Source: Brienomyrus brachyistius (lineage: Eukaryota > Chordata > Actinopteri > Osteoglossiformes > Mormyridae). From it: a stretch of 64,000 nt of DNA. Shown here in pieces: positions 44,791 through 56,930 of the stretch. The first letter of the stretch is position 1, and each line of letters begins with the position of its first letter. Both the position numbers and the translations under genes were made by a program. Location: contig NC_064536.1 in the NCBI RefSeq assembly GCF_023856365.1, forward strand, positions 37,378,776 through 37,442,775, written 5' to 3'. The notes beneath the pieces were generated by a model. It searched no databases, was not told the DNA's origin, and worked only from the letters and a program-made list of their open reading frames with translations.

Positions 44791-45950
44791 AAGAGGGGCA
44801 TGGAAACAGAGGGACTGTGGTGCAACAAGGAGGGGAAGCCAGCCCTCCCTATGGGAATCAGGCAACAGGTCATGGAGGAGGCACACGGAGTCATATAGGA
44901 GTAGGACAAATGCTTCACAACTTGAGAGGGTGGAGGCATCCGTTCCTGAAGGACATGGTGCAGGAGTTTGTGAGGAGCTATGAGATCTGTGCGCTGCACA
45001 GCCCGAGACCCACGGTAAAACCAGAGAAGGGTCAGTTTCCAGCATGCTGTAGGACCGGAGAGGAAATAGTCATAGACTACACAGATATGATAATACCGGT
45101 GCGCAGAATGCGATATGTGCCGATGTGTGTGGATGCATTCTCAGGATGGCCAGAAGCCTGGCCCACGAGGAGAGAGGACGGTGCCTCTGTGGTTAAGTTC
45201 TTAATTAATCAATATATACCCAGGCATGGGTTCCCCGAGAGGGTGAGGTCAGACAATGGATCCCATTTCAAAAACGAGGATCTGCAGAAGGCAGAAAGGG
45301 CGTTGGGACTCAGACATGCTTTTGGGACAGTGTATCATCCCCAGTCCCAGGGGTAGGTGGAGCGCATGAACCAGATGGTCAAACAAAAATTGGCAAAAAT
45401 CTGTGCACAGACTAAATTGAATTGGGTTGATGCATTACCCCTGGCACTGATGTCAATCAGATGCTCCATAAATCGGGGGACAGGGTTCACTCTGTTTGAG
45501 TTGCAGACAGGACAACAATTACCGAGACCCCACGGAGAACTTAAGTGGAAACCGGAACAAGAAGGGGTAAGAACTGCCAAGACATATTATGATGGATTAC
45601 AAGTTCTTGTTACAGGTTTCTCCAAGCAGGTCCAGGAGGCGAGACCAGAGGCCCGACCAGCTAAACCACATACGGCAAAGTGGGTCCTTCTGAAGGTCAT
45701 CAAATGGAAGTGGTCAGAGCCCAGGTGGACCGGCCCCTTCCAGGTCACCGAATGGACGTCTCACGCAGTGCGGCTGAAAGGCAAAGGTGAAACCTGGTAC
45801 CATTGGAGTCAGTGCGCAGCGGTAGCAGAGCCCAGCAGATCCCTCGCCGAGATCCAGGAAGGCCTCACCGACAGCGCAGAGCAACCCGGTTCGGCCGAAC
45901 CGGCAGCAACTCAGGTCCCAGCAGAGGGGCAGAATAATCCCCTGACCTGA
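44781..45950 (+). pseudogene. ERV integrase
   Basis: N-terminal HHCC-like part near 44890-45000, where the first expected cysteine appears as tyrosine (SYEICALH). The catalytic core has IDYTDM, RSDNGSHF and, after an in-frame TAG at 45354, VERMNQMVK supplying the glutamate. The C-terminus has WTGPFQVTEWTSHAV, a GPY/F-like module, and runs to a stop at about 45950. The nonsense codon and the cysteine change make it inactive. Confidence 0.8.
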
Positions 45951-46148
45951 GTCAACCAGCAGGGTAGTCCACCCCTGACTGAAAAGAAGAAAACAGCACC
46001 TCATCCTCCATCGGAAAGATCGGGACCAGGATGAAGATGATCAAGATAAAAAGGGGGACTCTGGGGGGAAAACAAGTAATGTGTATGATGTATAACGTGA
46101 CTAACATGCTCATGCTTTGGCTTCATTCCACTGCCCAGGCTATCCCAT

Positions 46149-46716
46149 GTGGATCGCATCAACTACGTGCATTATAATGTGCTCCGTCTCTCCAATCTGA
46201 CGCGAGACGCTGTCGAAGGGTTAGCTGAACAACTGGGCCCCACCTCCCTGGTGACCATGCAGAACAGACTTACATTAGACATGTTGCTGGCGGAAAAAGG
46301 GGGTGTGTGCCATGTTTGGGGATGTCTGCTGCACTTTCATCCCCAATAATACTGCACCCGACGGGTCTGTCACTAAGGCGCTAGAGGGTCTCCGCACCCT
46401 CTGCAAAACCCTGCATGAGCAGGCCGGTATAGGGAACCTCTGGGATGACTGGATGACTTCCAAGTTTCGGCAGTGGAAGGGATTAATCGCTTCGCTACTA
46501 ATATCGAGTGCTACATTTACATCTATACTGGTTACTTGTGGATGTTGTTGTATTCCCTGCCTATGTGCTCTTGTGGTCAGGCTGATCATATCCACCATAG
46601 AGAAAAAGGAAGGGGACTCCAATAACATGTACATGCCAATGATACCTCTGTTGTCGACCCGAGAGGAAGGGGGGACGGACGGGGTGACGTTGGCCTGCTT
46701 GGAGCGTCCGTTTTGA
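46149..46716 (+). pseudogene. ERV env transmembrane subunit fragment
   Basis: No surface subunit is present. The first frame includes LVTMQNRLTLDMLLAEKGG, an immunosuppressive-domain-like heptad region. A frameshift near 46320 falls inside the C-x6-CC motif; in the next frame it reads CAMFGDVCC. A long hydrophobic membrane span (LIASLLISSATFTSILV) and a cytoplasmic tail to 46716 follow. It is class I type and non-functional, described only as a fossil. Confidence 0.75.
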
Positions 46717-46719
46717 GAA

Positions 46720-46850
46720 GTGATCTCCTTGCGGAGATCAAAAGGGGGATACCACAAATTTTCCACGAATCAATATGACCAGGAGTAATTTTACACGAAT
46801 CATTGTAATCAGAAGTGATCTCTTAGCAGAGATCAAAAGGGGGAAATTGA
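46720..46850 (+). repeat. Duplicated polypurine-tract/hairpin unit of the ERV
   Basis: AGATCAAAAGGGGG occurs twice (46735 and 46831), each time preceded by an inverted repeat: GATCTCCTTGCGGAGATC at 46722 and GATCTCTTAGCAGAGATC at 46818. The copies are about 96 bp apart. The second is the polypurine tract bordering the right LTR. Confidence 0.8.
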
Positions 46851-47368
46851 GGGGGGGGAGGCTTCTTGCTAAACTTTGTCACACTAAGAAATGGGAACAA
46901 ACTGGCACACAGGCAGGAAGAAAAGGGGGGCTTCGGCCCTTCTCATAGTGTAAGTAAAATTAGAAAAGCAGAAGGTGCATTATCAAGGTCTTGGTGACAT
47001 TATGCTTATGCTTGACCTGCTGGGCCTAACAATGGAGGGGGTCGCTGACGCTGCCACTTTGCAACATAACAGGATAAGATAAAAGGAAAAGGGGGTGGGT
47101 ACTAACGCACAGCACTGTCAAAACAAGAGTTGTATGTCACGAGAGTGGAAAGATACCAACAAGAACAGCAGACGCCCTAAAAGGGGTATAAAAGCTAGAC
47201 ACAGACAACAGAGAGCTGAGCTTCCTTCGGTATGTACTGTTTGTGCCTCTGAGTGTGGCTCCCGGATCGATCTGTACAACAAATAAAGAGAGCGGACTTA
47301 CAACCATCCTTCGCCTCCAGTTTGCATCTTTTCCTCATCAACGGACTCAGTGGAGTCGAACTCCAACA
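46851..47368 (+). mobile_element. Right LTR of the ERV
   Basis: Starts TGAGGGGGGGGAGGC directly after the polypurine tract and ends GGAGTCGAACTCCAACA. It includes GGGGTATAAAAGC (TATA box near 47186) and AATAAA at 47282. It abuts the 3' end of the Tx1/L1-type LINE, which it probably interrupted. Confidence 0.8.
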
Positions 47369-50300
47369 GCAGACATCAGAAGCCTCTGCTGGAAGCGAGA
47401 GAGAGAGAGAGAAGAGAAGTCCAGAAGGAGGAAGACCATGGGAGATGGGGATGGGAGAGGAAAGAACTGAAGAGAGAGATCTGGCCACATAATCCCAAAG
47501 AGCAGCCGCTGGAGGACAGTTCCAGAACATATGGAGAAAGGTACCAGGGACCTGAAGGGGACAAAGATAACATACTGTAAGGGGTCAGGCTCTAAACCCA
47601 TGAGATGGCGTTTCCTGGGAGTGGGGTATAATCTGTGAACAAACTTAAATTGTGTAAGACGGGGGTGGGAGAGAGCTCCCCCTCCCAGACAGAAATTATG
47701 GGGAGAGGTTTATGAGAGGATTTGCGGAGGAGGGAATAGAGACTGGACACGGGCTTAGAAACAGGAGAAAAGGACAGAGCAAATCTGCACAGCGGGTGAA
47801 GCAGAAGAGGTGAGGAAAAGGAGATATTACAGGCCCTAAGCATGGACCTCAGCTGGAGGTAGAAAAAAATATGAGGAAGAGGGAAGATTAAATGTGACCT
47901 TAACAGACTGGAACGATTTGAGGCCCGAGCTATCAAAAATGTCACCCAGGGTGGAGATACCTGACTGAGAGCATGGTGAGGAAGAGATGGGGCGGCCTCC
48001 AATGTTCAGGACAGGATTATGGAGCAACGGAACACTGGGGTGCCATTTTGGGAAGGGGCCCAACAATTTCTCAACCCTTCTCCATGTGCGAAGGGCCTGA
48101 CAGATAATCGGACCGACGGAGGCAGAGATGGATTTGAATTTAACAGGGAGGAAAGGAAGCGAGGCTAGACGATGGGGGAGAAAATATTCTGCTTCGATAG
48201 GAAGCCAGGCAGGGGGATGCTGGGGAGGACTGATCCAGCTCCAAACTGGCCTTAGAGTAAAAGCAAGGTGGTAAATTTCGAAGTCCGGTAGAGAGACGCC
48301 CCCATCCAACCGGTCACGGATTAGGGTAGAGTGTCTGACGGAGGGTCTCTTGCCATCCCAAAGAAAAGTAGAAATAGTAGACTTGACAGAGGCCCAGTAC
48401 GCAGGTGGAGGGGAGAGGGGAAGCATGGAGCTCATAAAATTAATTCTAGGGAGCACGTTCATCTTAATAACAGCCAGCCTAGCCCGAAATGAGAGGGGAA
48501 GAGAAGACCACGAGGAGATCGAGGCTTTAATGCCCTCGAGAGTGCGGCGGAAGCCAACAGCTGTGAGCTCTGCAACTGATGGATAAATGTCCAACCCCAG
48601 GTATCTGAAAGACCCTGCCTGAGGAATAGAAGGAGGAAGTGAAGAGGAGCGGCAGGCAGGATTCAACGGAAGGAGAGAGGATTTTGCCCAGTTAATCCTA
48701 TAGCCAGACAGGGATTCATATGATTCATATGGTTAAAGACATGACATGTCTGAGGGACACCTTTCACTAGGATGGGGGAAATAACATCTGAGTGACGGAG
48801 AGCGGCAGCCAGAGGCTCCAACGACAGATTAAAGAGTAGGGGGGAGAGGGGACAGCCCTGTCTGGCCCCCTGAAGAAGCCAAAAAGGAGGAGAAATGTTG
48901 GCATTAATCAAAAGGACAGAAGAGGGGGAGGAGTAAAGGGTCTGGACTAGGTTGATAAAATAAGAGCCAAAACCCATTCTATGCAGGACCCTCCACAAAA
49001 ATGACCAATTCATCCAATCGAAAGCCTTCTCTGCGTCTAAAGAGAGAAGGGCAGCAGGGAAGGGAAAGGAAGGAGCAGTGTGAAGTACATGGAGGAGGCG
49101 ACGGATGTTGTCGGCCGCATGACGGGATTTAATAAAACCAGTTTAGTCTGGGTGAATCAATTTGGAAATCACCGCCTGCAGTCGACGGGCAAACAGTTTG
49201 AAGTCTGAATTCATCAGGGACAACGGGCGATAGCTGGAGCAATCTGTAGGGTCTTTACCTTGTTTGAGCAACAAAGTCATCAAGGACTGATTAAGAGAAG
49301 GATGGAGATGGGAGGCAGAAATGGCAGAATTCAGCATGTGGAAGAGCGGAATAGAGAGCTGCTTCCAGAAGGCAGAAAGGAGTTCAGGAGGGAGACCATC
49401 GGGCCCTGGAGACTTCCCAGGGCTCATGGAGTCCAGAGCCTCTTTACGTTCTGTCATTGAAAGGGGAGCCTCAAGCATAGAGGCTTCTGGGCCTGAGAGA
49501 CAAGAAAGCGGTACAGAGTCAAGAAACGAATCAGGGTCAGAGGATGGAAAGACAGTGGGAGGGGAGAATAGATCTGAGTAAAATTGAAAAAAGCTACTGT
49601 TAATTTCCTGTGGGTCAGTGGTGAGAGCTCCGTCCTTGGTTCTAATAGAAGAAATTGTGGAGAAAGAGTCACATTGCCGGAGCCTGAGAGCCAACAACTT
49701 ACTGGGCCTAGCACCTGAAACATAATATCGTGACCTAGTGCGATGAACCATAAACTCAGCGCGGTGTGACAGAAGGACATTTAGCTCCGCCCTGGTGTTT
49801 AAAATGAGGGTCTCATGATCCGGATCAACCACTACAGGACGAGCACTCTCTAAGTGAGCTAGCCGCCTTTCGAGATCACAGATCTTCCGGTGACGTTCGC
49901 GAGCCAGGCCACTGGCAAAAGCAACCATGGCATCGCGGAGAAAGCCCTTTATTGCCATCCAGCAGTTGACTGGGTCATCAGTTGAGCCTGTATTAATTGA
50001 AATAAATTCTTCAAGTCTAGGAGTCAGATAGGCTATATATTTAGAGTTTTGAAGCAAAGAAGTGTTGAGCTTCCATCGTGGGGCCCGAGGAGAGAGAGAA
50101 GGTAGAGCTAAGTGGAGGAGAGCACATTTGTGGTCAGATAAAGAGGAAGAAATCAGAGAAGCATTAGAAACAGCAGAGGCAAGAGAGCAAGAAACAAAGA
50201 TGTAGTCTATGCGAGACTGGGATTTGAAGCGAGGTGAGAAGAAGGAAAATTCTCTGGCGGAGGGGTTAATTAGGCGGAATGAGTCGACCAAATTCAAGTC

Positions 50301-50820
50301 CTCCACGAATTTACACAGGGAACGTGTGGAGGGAGGCACCCAGCTACCCGCGAGAGAGGGAGATTTATCAAGGACAGGGTTGTGGACAGCGTTAGCATCA
50401 GTTCCAATAACAAGGTCAAATTCCTGAAATTTAAGAAGGTGGTCAGAAAGATCCCGAAAGAATGAGGCGCGTGGGGGAGTGGGAGCGTATGCGGCAACAA
50501 AGCAGACCTTCCTACCCCCCAGGTCAGAGAGGGCATAACAGTACCTACCATCAGCATCCCCCCCAGAGTTAAGAATATGAATCTGAAGGGACCGCTTGAC
50601 TAATATGGCTACTCCACATCTACGTGAGGAAGCTGATGAAGTGGAGATAAACCTGTAGAACCTGGAGGCCGCCCGCAGTGCATCTTGATGGAGTAGGTGG
50701 GTCTCAATTAAAAAGGCAAGGTCGACGTGCTGCCTCTTCAAAAAATCAGTCACACTGGACCGTTTTTTGGGAATATTCAGAGCCCTAACATTCCAGGAAG
50801 CTATATTTATATTGGCCATG
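47369..50820 (-). mobile_element. Tx1/L1-clade LINE, ORF2 with lost RT motif
   Basis: The main frame 50825-49143 contains an apurinic endonuclease (NINIASWNVRALN, FLIETHLL, GTDANAVHNP, SRIDYIFVS, LSDHKCALLH) and the start of RT (SPGKSPGPDGLPPELLSAFW, SSYRPLSLMNSDFK). A CAA-to-TAA change at 49142 stops it. The next frames give LLQGARQGCPLSPLLFNLSL, then jump to GYRINWAKSSLL: the YxDD catalytic segment is missing, replaced by AACCATATGAATCATATGAA. C-terminal ORF2 and a partial Cys/His end follow to 47370. ORF1 is absent. Tx1/L1 clade by overall layout. Confidence 0.85.
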
Positions 50821-50883
50821 ATCAAAACAAAACGAAGTTTTGTTTTATAAACGTTTTATAAAAAAGTTTTATAACAGTTTTGC

Positions 50884-50960
50884 GTTGTGGGGAAATCTTT
50901 GGTCCCAACAAGGTAGGGAATTCCAGGTTTTTTGGTACCCACAATGTAATAAAAAAAACT
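50884..50960. repeat. TTGTGGGGA-type short repeat, second copy
   Basis: GTTGTGGGGAAATCTTTGGT, CCCAACAAGG and ACCCACAATGTAATAAAAA; related to 8955-9110. Confidence 0.4.
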
Positions 50961-50999
50961 CACACACACAGCAGGGGGGGTAGGATTCAAACCAACAAC

Positions 51000-51360
51000 C
51001 CTACTATACAGTGATACCCACTGAGTGTCCTAGAGAAAAGCAGTATTTATACTAAACAAGTCAGAAATAAACATCATATATGTATATTCAGGGCTGGGGG
51101 AGTAAATTTAGTAAAATCTGAGGGAAATTATTGACATTATCATCATTTAAATCCAAACCTGCACTGTACAATTCAGTCTTTTATTTAACACATCTGGTTT
51201 ACCAGTCACTTATCACTCAGTATTTCTGAGACACTCTTTATACACGGCGGCTGACAGTCTGTGTTTACTTTATTAAGTGCCTCCCTCAGCTATGTTAATA
51301 CTGTAGGTACACCATCCACCGCAGCAGCACGGTCTTTAGCCCAAAGTGTGCTGACTATGG
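51000..51360. repeat. Inverted copy of block 24886-25250
   Basis: Its reverse complement aligns with the region downstream of Ig-like receptor 2. The adjacent 50950-51010, reverse-complemented, shows a B-box-like GGTTTGAATCC, so a tRNA-derived SINE may form one edge. Confidence 0.6.
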
Positions 51361-51639
51361 CGTTTAATTAGTGCCAAAAGTAATATTGTATAATTGTAAA
51401 ATTAATATTGTATATAAGCAATCTGTTAAGTAATGCTGTTTCTTAACAAATTTAATTGTAATGTATTTCATGACACTATTTTAAAGCAACAATGCTGTCA
51501 GTAGGAGCTATAAAAAACAGCATATGTTGATGATGGATCAACATTTTATGTAATTGATTATTCAGAGGGTAGTCCTTGTAACAATGGCAAATTTGTAGTT
51601 TTTTGTGTTTGAAATGATAATGAGTTTCTGCAGTTTCTG

Positions 51640-54600
51640 CAAACCAGCAGCATACTAGTGGACAAGGAGTTCAGCAGAATAACACACTAGAGCAGAACAT
51701 GGCAAGGTTTGTCATATCCAGGCAATAGAGTTTGTGCTGATTTGAATTGTTATGATTATTTCAATGTCAATATTATATGTAGTGCTTTACATTACTTACA
51801 TTACACTACTGTAACACTTTCTCTTGTCTTATTTTACTCTTTTATAGATCCTTCCCAGGACTGTTTGGGAAAAAAATGACAGGGAAAAAGAGACAAAATT
51901 CTGCTTTTAATGACTTGAAAAGTCAATCCAGTCAAGTGTTTTCCAGTACAGTTTTACCTGGTTAACAAATATATGGAGAAGACACCAAAAACATCGGATG
52001 AATTAAAACTTCTACAGGCCAGGATGGGTCGGAGGACCATCAGTATCCCAGAGGCTGCTGACCATTCATGGGTAAATTGTAACAGAGGATGATTGAGGAT
52101 TCTTTTAAGTCACCATGGCATTTACGTGTTCATTTAATTGCATTGTTCACACATTGTACTGAAATGAACATAATCTTCTTAAATAGTTTGATAAAACTGT
52201 TGAAGTTGATGTGTATTTCGATATATTTTTGATGTTATCAAACTCTGTGAGTTTACTTTTATCATTCACCTCAATGTAAACTAATATACACTTTTCTCTG
52301 ACTAAAAACATTTGCATTGTTGAAGCTGTGTAATTGATAATTGCATTAGTGCTATTTCAAGTGGTAAGCTTGTCCTGTGGTTAATTTGTTTTTTTTTTCT
52401 TTCTTTCTTTTTCTTTTTTCAGACTGAAGATTTTCAGCAGTCCCCAGATAAGAATCCTGCCATGGATGTAATCCTGGAAAACTCCCTGGCCCATACTCCT
52501 ACTATTAACTTGTCTGTGACAGTAAGTCTGTCACAAAATGCAAATATAAAGTCAGACATCTGTTCCAAATTAGTTGGCCTATCCACCCACCAGCCCATCC
52601 AACACTTTGGTCCACAGCAACATGTACTCAAACCTGTTGGTTGGATTGTCACAAAATTTGGCACATTTGAACATCTCTGCGTATGTATCTTCTTGATTTT
52701 TTTTACTCTTCACTACCCTCAGGCAACATTTTGGTGTGTACACAGTATTAATGTTTATTTTTACTCGGGTATATTCTAGACAGCCTGTCCCATTTGTGAG
52801 CAAATTTGTCCCAGTGACTTTCTGGAAGTCCATGCAAGCTTCTGTGGTGAAAGGTATTTCAGTTTCCCCATGCATCATTTTCTGAAGCAAAATGTCTTGT
52901 ATTGCACTGCTCTTTTATCTTGCCATGCTGGTGACTGTATATCAGCTTTTAGTATGACTAATGTGTAGCATGTACTCCTACAGAACCTTTGATGAAATGG
53001 AGGTAATCAATTTAGATAAAAAAACTGATGGAACAGAGATATGTCCAAAATGATTTAAGGGACAGGAAGAGACTAAAAAGTACTTAATAAAGCTTTCTTC
53101 TGAAAGTGTGATTAATTTTACACTAATAATATGAAACTTTCCCAAATTGTGTAATTATTTCTCTTTTCCCAATATTACTATAAGCGTTGCTGATGTTGTC
53201 AAAAGCCGTACTGAAAGGGTGGATGAAAATGGCATATTCAGCATTTGTGTTGCAAGGGATCAAATGCTTGAAAGGGGCATAAAACAATGGCAGCGCCAGA
53301 AAAAATCTTCGCCTAAAAATCCCCTCAGAGTTTCTCTTATTGGAAAGGCTGGCATTGACAATGGAGCCCTGAGGAAGGAATTTTTAACTGGTATGTTGTT
53401 TTCTTTTTCTTTGTGTTGGATCTACACAATACATTTTGTGATTTATGAACTTACATGACATGACATTCATCAGTCTTACAAATGTTGTCATGCATTTAGA
53501 TGGTTGTTACCTATGTATTCTATGCTTAATGATCTCTATTTCCCTGTTTTAAAAAGAAATGATGGCAGGAATAAATCAGCGATTCTTTGAGGGAGGGGAT
53601 AATGGCAAAAACCCCAAGTATTCAATGACAGACCTGGACAAACACAACTTCAAGTGGGTTATAAAAGATATACATTGAAATTACAGCGTAACACTTTTTA
53701 ATATATCCAATCCATGTTAGGCAAGCATTTCCCACTACGTTCAATTACGCACATTACAAGACATGTATTGTTTCAGAAAAGATTAACATTAGTTTGACTA
53801 CATAAGGAGTTTTACTCTGAGATATTCTACAGATTATTCTATTTTCCTCTCACAAGCAACATCACTGTTCACTCTTACGAAATGTAGCTGTCAATTGTGC
53901 AGGAATATTTTTTTTTGTTTATTTTTTGGGGGCGGGTGGGGATTGCAGGACTGTTGGAGAGATATTTGCTGTCAGTATTGCACAGGGTGGACCACCTCCA
54001 AACTTTTTAATGCAGTGGTGCTACAACTACATATCCACTGGAGAAATGGATCAGGAAGCAATAAGTGAAAGGGATGTTACAGACCCTGAACTAATAGAAC
54101 TAATAAAAGAGGTACATCATTTCAATGTGGGGAAAATTGCATTGTGAATCATCATTTCATGTCTATGTGATGTAAATTGTTCAAGTGTTGTTATGATTAT
54201 TAATTCCAGGCTTTTCTGTCAATGAGGATACTTCATTTCAAAATAAAAATGGAGATTTTATTCTCGAAAAATCAGTTGTTAACTCAAACACTAAACTGAG
54301 CTCTCATAGCATAGGTGTGAAGTTAAGTGTGGTTTTGTGTCTTTCAAAGATTGAGGCAGCTGACAATACAACCCTAACGGAGTTCACAGACAGGACTTTG
54401 TCCTGTGGATACACAGGGGCAGTGTCCACCCAAAGAAAAGAAGACATTGTACGGTAGGACAATTCCTTTAATGTAAGTTCAACTTCTAGATTTGGATTTA
54501 TTTTGTATTTAATTATATTTCACTTTTTGTTACAGCTCAGTAGTCCTACACTCCAAAGTGAGGTTACTTCCCATGCTCCAACAAATCTGCTCAGGAATGA

Positions 54601-55540
54601 AACTGTATGGTCTCCTCAGCTTGGTCCAGCAAGAAACTGACATCTGCAGACAGCTGTTTGTTCCCGGATCTTTTTCCAAGGCAATAAACATTGTCCATTG
54701 AAATATCTGCACTGAATCATCTACGAAATATTTTTTTCAAATAAAAATATGGATGACTTTCTTCTATTCTTTCTTTCTTCAATTAAGATGGATTCTGATT
54801 TTCTAGTTAAGTCACTATCACCTGTCTTCAGCGAGAAGGGTACAATGAGGCATCAGAGTCCAAAGTAGTCAACTTTTTGCAGGACTTCATACAGGATTTA
54901 GAAGATGAGGGTAGATGATTTATATACATTAATGTCATACAACAGTAGAGAATAATAACTTTTCTGATGACATTTCTGTTGCATGATTCACGTTGGAAAA
55001 CATACAAATGAAATGTATTTGAAAGGATTTATATTTCTTTAGAATTGTTGCAATCCTATCACTTCATGATTGGCCATCAAACAAAGGGAATTGTAAAATC
55101 TTATTGACAAGTGACAATGCTTTTAATCATCCTTTAAAATAAACTTTGCTAACAATGACTCTTTTAAATTACTTTTGTCAGAAGAAGAGGGAGAACATAA
55201 CAGAGAAGACATGCCTGAAGAGATCAAGAGTGAGGATGAAGATGTCATCAAGGCAGAAAGACATACCAACCACATGAACATTACTGTAGGCAAGTTCTGC
55301 CAGTGGCTGACAGGACAGGATCATATCCCACTAAGTCATTCAGATAGGGAAGGTTTTAGAATTGTCATAGAATTTGACTGCCAGGTGCGTTATGGGACAC
55401 ATCACAGCATATGCTATCCTGTAGTCAATGCATGCTCATGCTCAGTCACATTTCCAATAGCACACCTGAGTACATACATAGAATTCAAAAATATTATCTC
55501 ACAGGCGATTGTCCATGGCTATGAATTTGGCCGCTGTTAG
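51640..55540 (+). pseudogene. UBZ-like zinc finger plus HECT ubiquitin-ligase gene (transposon-borne)
   Basis: Exons: ~51640-51716, 51848-52071, 52423-52521, 52780-52853, 52984-53002, ~53185-53390, 53557-53653, 53949-54111, 54350-54453, 54536-54680, 54788-54910 and 55182-55540, mostly phase-compatible. The zinc finger CPICEQICPSDFLEVHASFC has the C-x2-C-x11-H-x3-C layout of Rad18-type UBZ ubiquitin binders. The HECT part has KAGIDNGALRKEFLTG, MMAGINQRFFEGG, GEIFAVSIAQGGPPPNF, FCQWLTGQDHIPL and a candidate catalytic cysteine in VNACSCSVTFPIAH, ending 50 residues later. It resembles the G2E3-like HECT proteins abundant in fish. Apparent frameshifts near 51935 and 54860, and a GC donor at 54681. 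Tail-to-tail with the integrase-like gene. Confidence 0.7.
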
Positions 55541-56035
55541 GAACTGAATGTTCCGGCTCACTTTTTGTCTTATTGGTCAGGTCTGTTCTAAAGACATTAC
55601 ACTTGACAAGTACAAAGATTTAAAAATGAAGCTGAAATTGATTGCAAAGTTAGAGCACAATATTAAGTACAGGATGTATGATGTCATAAACAAAACCTTG
55701 GAGTTTTTAGTAGCACTTTATTATGATTATTATGTATATACAGTTTCAATGCATTTTCAGTAATGTTTCTGTTGTTTTTCATGTACACTTTTTCTGTAAG
55801 AATTCTGAAGCATTTTAAGGATTTCAGTCTATCAGAATAATTGTGCCATGAAATAAAAATGTAAAACAAAGGATGTGTACAATAATTCAAACAGGACAAC
55901 ATGTTCAAAGACAGAAGTCAACAGACTTAGTCTGATAAGACAAAATTCCTTAGCGCGTGAATGAGTTAAAGAGATGACCTGAACGGAGCAGTGTGTGTTT
56001 GTGAGGAGTCCAATGGGAGTGAACTGAGCAGGTTT
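55541..56035. other. Intergenic stretch between convergent genes
   Basis: 3' UTR-like AT-rich DNA of the HECT gene and of the integrase-like gene. The short frame at 55548-55763 has no motif. AATAAA-type signals occur on the plus strand near 55852. Confidence 0.5.
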
Positions 56036-56930
56036 TTAAGTTTGTGCCTGCAGTCGTTTTATATGCTCATAGCAAACAGTGTATAGCTGTTCATCAGTAA
56101 TGTTTCGGTCAGTAGGATCAACCAAAGTTTGGAGTTCATTCATCTCCTCCTCAGTCAGAGGGCACTCATATTCAGGCACTACAACACCAGTTTCTGAGTC
56201 AAGGCCATCATAGTCAACAACAGTCTCCCAGTCGATGTTCGGCTCTTGTAGGTTCTATAAATTTAACAGAAGACATAACAAATCATAGCTTTCAAGTGGT
56301 AACAATACTGGATATTTCAGTTTACTCACAAGATCAACAATTATATGGTTATGACATGTACATTTAAGAACTCGTCATGGAGCATTGCTTAGCACACTAG
56401 AAAAAACACTTACCGCAAGGTTCTCAGAATGGACATTAGTGTTTAACATTTGTGCAATCTCCCAGATCTGTGCTGGACTCCAGTTTCCCTCAGTACGTAG
56501 TGAATGGTGGTTCCAGCCTTCAGTGAATATTTCCAAGTCTCTTTTGATTCGTGGAAGAAATGTATAATGTACACAGAATATGTCATGTGTACAGGAGATG
56601 TCCAGGAGGTCATTTTCTTCGAGGGACTGTAAAAGGTTGTAGTATTTTGATGTCACTGAGATCCACACATCTCACATAACCGTTCTATCCTAAGGTTAAA
56701 ACAAAATAAAACAATTTCCATTACCACGGTGGAAAACATGACATTGTTCCCAAGTCTAGCAGAAAAATAATTTCATGGGAAAACTATGTTAGTGCATCAC
56801 TAAAAAGTGGTATAGTTGCATGCAGAACAAAACAGCGCATACTAATTTGCAAACTGAAATCATTCAAATGATCAATCTTTCAATTAGTAAATCTTAAAAT
56901 ATATCATTCATTAAATGTGTTAAAAAAAAA

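Larger units (their letters stand above)
41287..47368 (+). mobile_element. Class I (gamma-type) endogenous retrovirus, degenerate
   Basis: Order: left LTR, proline-tRNA primer site, protease, RT, RNase H, integrase, env transmembrane part, polypurine tract, right LTR. Nearly all gag (only ~260 bases between primer site and protease) and the env surface subunit are missing. Several frameshifts and stops interrupt pol and env. The left LTR lacks its first ~100 bases, and the flanks (TTAA left, GCAG right) do not form a 4-bp target duplication. Primer type, YVDD, integrase motifs and C-x6-CC env segment place it in class I. It cannot be replication competent. Confidence 0.85.
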
